Shown here: positions 56,852 through 64,000 of the stretch, piece by piece | Layout of the letters: each line of letters opens with the position of its first letter | How positions within the stretch are numbered: position 1 is the first letter of the stretch | Source of the DNA: Copromyces sp. CBS 386.78 | Lineage: Eukaryota; Ascomycota; Sordariomycetes; Sordariales; Sordariaceae | Assembly: GCA_030685235.1 (NCBI GenBank) | Contig: MU839106.1 | Location: 1-64,000 of the forward strand | Direction: 5' to 3' | Length of the DNA: 64,000 bases | Position numbers and translations under genes: made by a program | The notes under the pieces: model-generated | Seen by the model: only the letters and a program-made list of their open reading frames with translations | Database searches by the model: none | Told to the model about the DNA's origin: nothing

Positions 56852-59800
56852 GAGGAAGCCTAGACACACCCACCCTAAACCTACCGGCACCCAGTTTTTT
56901 TCTGGGATCCACAAAACAGTGGGGCAGCCAGCTGCATAACAGTTGACATTGAAAATCCCGTTTTTACCCGCTAAATTTCGTCTTTCTAATGTATTGAAAC
57001 ATTAATCCAGCTTAGTCAAAATTTTCGAACTTAATACTTTACACTTTTTTACTCCAGACCGCTCCCCTTGCACTACCAATTTACACCACTACTTTATACC
57101 ACGTCGCATATCAATATTAATACTCCCAACGTACGTAATATCGCTCAAATTAATTAATTTTAATCGTATTCAACTCCCTTTAATCGTCTACAAATATACT
57201 TAATTAATTTAAATCGCTAATAATTACTATAAATATCTTCGTAGGCTCCCCTATCCGCGCAACCTCGCCCTCGTACTAATTCGAATACTTCGACAATTAT
57301 TTTTATAAGCGATGCGACCTTCGATAGCGACGTTAAATAGGCGGTGCCCGCCAACGACCCCGCGCTTAATATACCCCCCCAAAACTCTTAAACGGGTATA
57401 TACTCCTACCTTATCGACCTATATCATCGTTATCAATTTAATATAATTGTAGAACGGAGTAATACCTTTACTAAAACTTTTAAATTATAAAAGGCAAGTA
57501 TAAAGGCCCCCCAACGCTCTATTATAAAGTGCGACTTCGCGAGAATACGGCCAAAAATGCCAATAAACCCCTATAAAAGGCATAAAATTATAATAAGAAA
57601 ATTCGTACTTAATTACCCCTTCCGTATTATTATTTAATTATTTAAAAAGAATAATTATAATTATATTATAACGGTAAAGAATTTTACGTACAAAGGCTAC
57701 CCGCCGTCGCGCTATTTAGGTAATTATTTAATATTTTACTATAAATCGCTTACTAAGGAGTAAGAAACCTATATTAATAACCTTTTTTAATAGCGTTTTT
57801 AAACGATACGAGAAATCTATATATAGGTTAAGAATAAATACCCTTACCTACTACTTATATATAAAAATTTAAATAATATATAATAATAAATAAGGCGATA
57901 CGAAAGAGGAAAATATTAAAATACGTAGGCCTTCGTTCGATAATTCGAAATTAACCGTTCTATCGCTATTAAATATATAGAATTTAACCTATATAATAGA
58001 ATAGAAGAGGAGGGTAATAATAAAGGTAATAACGAGCCTACCGTTTTATATTATACTTTCTAAATTATAACGAAGTAAAAGAGGATATAGTAGCGGTACC
58101 CTTATTACTTATTATTCGATACTATATATAAGACTAACCGTTATTATATATTAATTATATAGGGTATTATACTTACCTCCGAAAAATCTTCTATACTTAT
58201 TTTTTAAATAGCTATTAATAACGAGAGGGATAAGGGGTTTAGGTAATTAATCGAATAAATTAAAACGACTATTAACGAATTCAATATCCCTATTTTAAAT
58301 ATAATTATTATTAATAGCGATACCTAATTAATTAAGGCTATTAATTAAATATTTCCTAACGTTTAACGTTAATAATATATATAGTATATTAATTATAATA
58401 TTATTAAATACTTTAAAAACGATTAGTAACGTATAGAATAAAATAACGATAAGTAAGAGGGTAATAAAGAGTAATATAACAATAGGTCTAATAAGGAAGA
58501 AAGTAGTAACGACGATTCGAATAATAATAAAGCGGCGGAATAATAATTATAGCGCGAAGTTATAAATTAATAAGACTATAATAATATTAATAAACTTCGT
58601 TATATGTATAAGAAGGTTAAAACAGTAACGAAAATATAAGCTAAGCTAAGTCCGCTCCCTATTAAAGTAGCCAATATTAGAGTAGGGCTATTTTATTTAT
58701 AATAATATATAATCTACGCGCCCTTAATTACAAAATTCGAAGAAGCTTAAGCCCTATTACGTCGGTAATTCGAAGAGGTATAAAAAGCTATTATTAAATT
58801 AAATTATAAACGATTTAATACCCTATAAAACCGAGTAGGCTAATTATTATACCAAATTCTACTTCAACTACGGGCAAAAGACCACTTCGCCGATTAAATC
58901 TAATAACAGCTCCCTTAAATCGTATAAGTTATTTATTCGTATCGGTTTAATAAATCTATAGTATACTATCAACCAATATATTAAACGGCGTTATACTTAT
59001 TTCAATAAGGTTCTTACTACTTTAACCTTATAAGTACGTATAAACTAGGTTAGTCGTACCTAAATAGGTAATACGCTATTTAATATTATTATTTAAATAT
59101 ATAAACTACTTAACAATTAATACCGGTAATATAAGGCCACTCTCCCTACTTTACGGCTGCCTAGCACTAATTTTAGACCTTATACTAAGCAATTTAGAGC
59201 CTAATACAATTTACCGTATACTTATAAAATAGAAAATAAAAGGGAGGAGGGCTAAACGGTCTTAATTATTAAAATTAACTATTACCTATACTAGTATTTT
59301 AATTAACAACGTATAAACAATTACTCCCCCCCTCCCCCTATTGCCTCCCTATATTAACTACTATATTAAGATACAACGGATAAATATTTACAATTTCGCC
59401 TAACCGCTAAAAGTATACTAAAAGGTCGCCCCTCTAAGTAAGGTAGTCCGTTTAATAATAAAGCTATTCTATTAGTAAAGGGTCCCCGTAGGAAATCTAA
59501 AAATTCGGCCCCCATCTAAACTTCAATACATCGTAATTATTTATAATACGAATATAACAATAATATTAAATAATTAAATACCCGTAATATAATCTAAAGT
59601 ATAGCTTAAGGTATAGCCTAGAGCGAAATACGTAATTATATCGAAGTAATTAATAATAAGGAAGAAAATAAGGAAGAGAATAACGAATTAATTAAATACT
59701 AAATAGAGAAAATATAAAAGGAGGGGATAAAGGAAGAAGAAGTACGGCGAACACCTATTAAAATATCGTTTAAATTTTCGTCCTTTAACGATTTTAATTA

Positions 59801-60078
59801 GGATAAGATAAAGTAGGGTAGATAGAGTAATTAATTTATACTAAATTGCACTAAATACTATAGATAGATTACGAAATTTAACTAATTTCACGAGATTTGA
59901 CTAATCTAGGTCACGGCATACTCTAAGTTACATAGCTGGGTAATTCAAATGGTAATAACCATTTAAAACAGTGAGTTTTACCGCTAAAACACAATATTTT
60001 ACATGACGGCTGCCACATGGGTACTAGTAGGAAAACTGGGTGCCGGTAGGTTTAGGGTGGGTGTATCTAGGGTTCCTC
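56852..60078 (+). mobile_element. RIP-degraded Mutator-like element (MULE), 3.2 kb
   Basis: 47-bp terminal inverted repeats with two mismatches (56852-56898 and 60032-60078; core ACCCTAAACCTACCGGCACC) are flanked by a perfect 8-bp TATAATTT duplication (56844-56851 and 60079-60086). The interior encodes a degraded MULE transposase on the plus strand. The element lies inside the element-A derivative and so arrived later. Confidence 0.88.
57300..59830 (+). pseudogene. MULE transposase relic (RIP-inactivated)
   Basis: In a single frame, reading TAA/TAG as former CAA/CAG/TGG, the MULE landmarks appear. The first catalytic Asp is GAT at 58118-58120 within LLFDTIYKTNRYY, matching the DxTYKTNRYGMPLL block. 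The second Asp is GAT at 58319-58321 within IIIINSD followed by LIKAINQIFPNV, matching VTDREKALMNAIExVFP. The C-x-W-H-I-N block follows at 58376-58390 as TAT ATA TAG TAT ATT, where TGT, TGG and CAT have become TAT, TAG and TAT. The downstream third acidic residue and zinc knuckle were not located. Dozens of stops make it nonfunctional. Confidence 0.75.
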
Positions 60079-60365
60079 TATAATTTTTGCGTTCGGCTAT
60101 TTTCTAATAAAAATCTACAAATTAATATAGGTCGCTGCACTTCCCCCAATTCCCCCAATGGCCTACATTTGATTAATTAGAAGGCCAAAAATCGTTAGAG
60201 ATCTTACTACTTTCTTCGCTTTTATACTACTTCAAACCCTATATTTATACCAATATAAAAGCACTACATTACTATTGCATTACTATACAGCGATTTCGCT
60301 GCAAGCCATCAACAGTAATGTAACCTCTACGATACTGGCATACTGGGCGACCGAACGCAACTTAA

Positions 60366-60815
60366 GGTATCTACCACTGGCATCTCGACCGGCCGTTTTT
60401 TGAGATGCCATATTCTCTACGCTAGGTAGCCATTCTCCACTGTGCTGATCTCCGGTTACCTTAGGAACAAGGAAGAACACAGATGGCGAGCTTGTACCTC
60501 GTAAGTCAACAACGGGGTCGTTCGTTGCCCGTGGTCCAAGGCTGTCTGTCATATTCGCTCCAGCTTCTGTTTTTCAAATTTGACGTGGCTTCGCATGCTT
60601 GGTCTAATCCCTTGCGCTTGTGCCTGTGCCCGGTCACCATGCTCTTGACCTTGCCCATAGGTATGTAATCATGCCCCACTGGCCGCGAAGATGTACTTAC
60701 TTCGCCGAGCTCCCCAGGGGCAGTCTGTCTTCTTGCTGGCTAGAGGTACGTCCTACCCTGGACAATGTTTTTCAGGAACCTTGACCTAAGCCTACCCGGA
60801 TTTTTGTTATCTTTG
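60366..60815. other. No supportable gene
   Basis: Unique, normal-composition DNA right of the nested elements. Short ORFs only; an 89-aa minus-strand frame runs into the element terminus and is artefactual. Confidence 0.45.
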
Positions 60816-61065
60816 AAACTAGAACTAGGACTAGAACTTGAGCCTGGACTAGATTGGAGGTAGAAACTAAACCTGGACCTGACTCTGAACCTGACTGAAG
60901 TTGGCCTTGATCCCGGACTAAAACCAGGACTATATATAGCCTGGACCTGGGCTGGAGCCTAGACCTAGAACATGGACTAGAACACGGACTAGAACACGGA
61001 CTGGAACCAAGACAAACCTGGACCAGAGCCTGCGCTGGAACTTGACCTGGACCTTGATCCCAAGA
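60816..61065. repeat. Degenerate ~12-bp minisatellite (CCTGGACTAGAA)
   Basis: Repeats of GGACTAGAAC, CCTGGACCTG and AACACGGACTAGAAC alternate, many diverged. It lies just beyond the 3' side of the 61.5-62.6 kb gene. Confidence 0.7.
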
Positions 61066-61552
61066 CCGATATCCACCTTCAACGTCAACTCTGTTGTTCC
61101 AACGCCAGCCATTCCAAAATCTATTCCAAAGTCGAGTTGAAATCGAGTCATAGCTAAATGAGTACTGTAGGCTGTCAGCCTTCGAAGATTAAGCTGGAAG
61201 CTTTCGGGGAAAGGGAAACAAACAAGGAGGTTGGTCTGGGGCATGAGAACGGTATGCCTTGCAGCCGGTAGGAGCAGATGTGACATATAACCCGCTGGAA
61301 GAGATGCAACGTGTAGGGATATAAGGGCTTCGTTTGTCATCTTTATGGGATTCTTTGAACAACTTCTAGCCCCCAACGAACTGTCCAATGTAGGCCTGTT
61401 TGCTGTGCCACCTCAACTTAACAGGAGTTCAAAGATTGACTATGCATCTGATCTCGTTATTTTCTTTCATTGCTCAAACATCGTCTGTCATTATGGTCAT
61501 CATTGTCGTATATCCAACTGCTGTCCTTCTTTGTGCTCCATGTAATCCTTCC
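61066..61552. other. 3' region of the membrane-protein gene
   Basis: Open frames on both strands without recognisable content; probably includes the gene's 3' UTR. Confidence 0.4.
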
Positions 61553-62642
61553 TCATATGCACGTTACGGACATTTGCGGGGAAAACACCGACGGCAGCAC
61601 CGATATCGCATACGGTATCTGATCCTCAGACCGGCTCGCCGTTATCGTTGTACTCGCCCTGGCGATCTGCTCCATGTCTTCAATACCCTTGTCGATGACA
61701 AATCCTCCTTCGGGCCTTTGTCCGACATTCGTGAAGTCCATGTCCTCCTTGGCGTAATGTTCATAGGATTTGTAACGGAATGGCGGCTCCTGTTGTGTTG
61801 TAGGTGATGCCCTATCAAGTGTTGCGGCTTCCAAGTCGCCCATCGGTGGGCCCGTCGTCTTTACGAACGGTCCCGGGTCGTGTCTCTCCAGCTTGTGGCA
61901 AAAGTAGTTGAAGAAGAGAAAGGAGTGGAGGACCCTGCAGGCTACGGTTAGTGGAAGTTTTTGGAAGACTGGGGCCGTTGGAGGCTGAGGGGATGTGTAC
62001 TCACATCAGTAAGAGCAACATCGCAACCACCACAATGCCCTTCGCCAACAGCTCATCATACAACGGACGATACGTCGAGATCCCAATGATCAAATCGACC
62101 AGCACAATTCCTGTTGTCGTGGCGATGCCCACAAACAGAATCCCATCAGCCCAGGCGTGATACACGGTTGGTATCCCGCGCGATTTGCGGACACAAATCG
62201 CGATGAACTCGGCTGTGTTCCAAGCGGTAAGAACGGGTGCCTTTCACGGAAGATCAGTCAGCACAACAGTCCCATCCCATTGTTCCCTCTCCTATGTTCG
62301 TGTTCCCGGGCAAGGCAAACCTACCACCACAAGCACAGCAATCATCCTCCCCGACACTATATCCCAGGACAGTCGACTTTCCACAAACACCGTCACATTC
62401 AGACTCCATGCGATGATGGCAGCAACCGTCGAGATGGCGCGAATGATGACGGAGAAAATGAACCAGGTCCTGTGGGCTGATGATTTGCCGCCTTGTGTGC
62501 GGCGCCATTGCTTGATATCCCGGCGAGAGGGCTTTTGGGTTAAGGGCGGGAGGGTGTCTAGCCAGGACTCAACGACAGGGTTGGTTGGATGGCCGAAGAC
62601 ATAGGCGGGCGGCGGGTGCCGCAGGGGGTCGTCCCGCGGCAT
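61553..62642 (-). CDS. Four-helix integral membrane protein (MARVEL-like), three exons, 311 aa
   Basis: Exons 62642-62325, 62240-62005 and 61934-61553 join in phase across introns 62324-62241 (GTAGGT, GCTGACTG, GAAAG) and 62004-61935 (GTGAGT, ACTAAC, TGCAG). The N-terminal ~65 residues are polar (MPRDDPLRHPPPAYV...). Four hydrophobic segments follow: WFIFSVIIRAISTVAAIIAW; IVSGRMIAVLVVVAPVL; DGILFVGIATTTGIVLVDLI; and GIVVVAMLLLLMVLHSFLFF. The loop between segments 2 and 3 has RKSRGIPTVYHAW. The C-terminal ~110 residues are polar with Asp/Glu/Thr-rich content and probably cytosolic. The topology resembles fungal MARVEL-type plasma-membrane proteins; the exact family is inference. Start ATG 62642 follows CGGCTTA. 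Confidence 0.78.
61935..62004 (-). other. Intron 2 of the membrane-protein gene
   Basis: 70 bp with GTGAGT donor, ACTAAC branch and CTGCAG acceptor. It splits an ATG codon (AT|G) inside helix 4. Confidence 0.75.
62241..62324 (-). other. Intron 1 of the membrane-protein gene
   Basis: 84 bp with GTAGGT donor, GCTGACTGA branch and a GTGAAAG acceptor. Phase 0, inside helix 2. Confidence 0.7.
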
Positions 62643-64000
62643 TAAGCCGTTAGTTTTGGATGTGCTGGGCGGCGCAGCTGTCCGGTGTTGAGGTTCAAGT
62701 TGTTGATGAAGATGGCGATGGAGGCGGCTTCAACTTGAGCATCTCGAGCATGAAGACGAGTTGATAGGGTGGCCAGTTTGGTCGGTCCTTTGAGATGTGT
62801 ATTCGTTGCTATCGGTTCGTGTTGTGGCCCTTTGCGCCTCTCGGCCCTTCACGCTCCCCAATCCTCAGGTCTTCCTGGCTCCTAGACCGTGATGGTGCTT
62901 GATGGACAGCCAAGGTCGGACCTGTCGTTGAGAAGGTCTCGAACAAGGTGTTTAGCTTCGACCCATTGCGCCGCCGAGTATGGAAAACCTGTAGATATGG
63001 GAAAAGAAGATGTCAAAGCCTGGGCGCGAGTGTTGACAAGGCCAGTAGGTATTAAAAGAGTACGTTGGTAAGTCGCATTGACGGCAGAGGAACGATGGTG
63101 TTCTGGAGAAGAAAGTCTTGTTGCCGTCGGTCAGTAAACTTCCAACACGACCTTGAGAGCAAGGAGCCAATGTGGAGAAATCCACAAGACAGGAATTAGG
63201 CACCGAAATTGGACCCCTGCTCCCCTGTAACGATACAGGGAGAGTCTGGAAGACGGGCATGCGAGACACGGCACCAATCTTTCAGGGGAAGTGAGACTGC
63301 GAGAGTCTGGAATCCTGCCGGCTCCTGATTGGGCGGCTTTCTTTGTGGGAGGCTCTCTTCGGCTCGTGGTAACGGCGGTCGGTCTTCTTTCAATGGAGTT
63401 GAGCAGATGCTTCCTCCCCAGAGTGTTTCTCTGGTAAGTGCTTCCATGCCTGGCCAGATTGACGGCCCTTGGCTCCTTGCTTCCTCCCTTCGAAGTCGAG
63501 AATTCATCTGCCTAGCCTCTGTAATAAGCTCTTTCCAATTTTCATTGACCATGACTGGACCACTCATGCCTCACATACTGGTCCAGCCGGCAACTTCCAC
63601 ACTGATGAATGGAAGGAGCCAAGCTTCCTTGAATTGGGTGATGTCGCTGGGCGGTCCCGAGTTTGGTTGGCGCCTCGGCCCCTTCCTTCCATCAAACTCG
63701 ATCGATTTATGCCTGCCTGGTCCAGCAACACTGCCACATCCATCCACTAGCCCCTTCCCCAGATCTACCTCTATCTCGAGCTCAGAAAGTGCAATTGCGG
63801 CCCACGCCACATGCAGTCAACCAGAGGAAGGTAAATTGACTTGGACGTACCTTCTCGGAATTGGTGCACCAGATTCAGCCAAGATGTTCCTTGTGGTGCA
63901 CTGACCGATGGATGGTGCAATGTCTTGGCGGGCTCATTCAGTGGAGTCGACCCGGGAACAACAGGCACAATCATCCCTGACAGTTGTTGGGCAGCTGCTA
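62643..64000. other. Upstream region, no confident gene
   Basis: Minus-strand frames 63196-63567 and 63571-63810 and a plus-strand 191-codon frame (63329-63904) overlap. None has recognisable domains or convincing splice sites. It may hold the promoter of the 61.5-62.6 kb gene on its near side and part of another gene cut by the window edge. Confidence 0.3.

Larger units (their letters stand above)
56772..60362. mobile_element. Non-autonomous deletion derivative of element A (about 356 bp) carrying a nested MULE
   Basis: Ends match element A: the left end (56772 inward) resembles the right end of A, and the right end (60362 inward) resembles the left end of A, so it is inverted relative to A. 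TAA duplications flank it (56769-56771 and 60363-60365). Without the MULE only ~356 bp remain: ~260 bp of A's right terminus fused to ~95 bp of A's left terminus. That is what an internal deletion of an A-like element gives. It has no coding capacity. Confidence 0.85.

Noticed and set aside
63196..63904. Overlapping 191-, 123- and 79-codon ORFs
   Set aside because: They lie on opposite strands across the same sequence with no domain, intron or start evidence. I could not choose a real one, so none is called.
1..64000. CRISPR arrays, tRNA, 5S or other rRNA genes, bacterial-type operons
   Set aside because: No regularly spaced direct repeats, no cloverleaf with a TTCGA-type box and no recognisable rRNA segment was found by eye. 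The window is eukaryotic in every clear feature.

Overview
The window reads as filamentous-ascomycete nuclear DNA, most like Neurospora or another Sordariales species. Near-equal-GC segments with short fungal introns (GTAAGT-type donors, CTGAC/CTAAC branch sites, CAG/TAG acceptors) alternate with long AT-rich islands. In the islands, former coding frames carry TAA/TAG where CAA/CAG/TGG is expected. That is the signature of repeat-induced point mutation (RIP). No tRNA, rRNA or CRISPR array was recognised.

Layout: 1-9.47 kb is a RIP-degraded island containing an inverted, diverged relative of the 17-33 kb element and a later 225-bp insertion. 9.47-16.95 kb is ordinary DNA with a hAT-type MITE and one convincing gene (minus strand, 14.64-15.99 kb). 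16.95-32.65 kb is a large terminal-inverted-repeat DNA element (TAA target duplication, SANT/Myb-like protein gene, all RIP-degraded). A structurally complete, RIP-free Ty1/copia retrotransposon with identical LTRs sits inside codons 13/14 of that gene. 32.65-40.12 kb is gene-poor sequence with a small spliced gene, a probable pseudogene, a DAHP-synthase-like fragment and several minisatellites. 40.12-52.21 kb is a third RIP island of unknown class, bounded by inverted repeats and holding a degraded coiled-coil gene. 52.2-56.77 kb holds a lipid-droplet hydrolase gene and two smaller gene models. 56.77-60.36 kb is a ~356-bp deletion derivative of the big TIR element with a RIP-degraded MULE inserted in it. 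60.37-64 kb holds a three-exon four-helix membrane protein gene.

The most interesting content is the layered mobile-element history. (1) An autonomous-sized TIR element (element A) and its internally deleted derivative occur in the same window. (2) A MULE is nested in the derivative. (3) A copia element and a 225-bp element were inserted after RIP. The copia element shows a candidate -1 gag-pol frameshift heptamer and a primer-binding site matching the anticodon arm of initiator tRNA-Met (half-tRNA priming, as in Drosophila copia). Gene functions outside the hydrolase are mostly unknown; product names are restricted to what motifs support.
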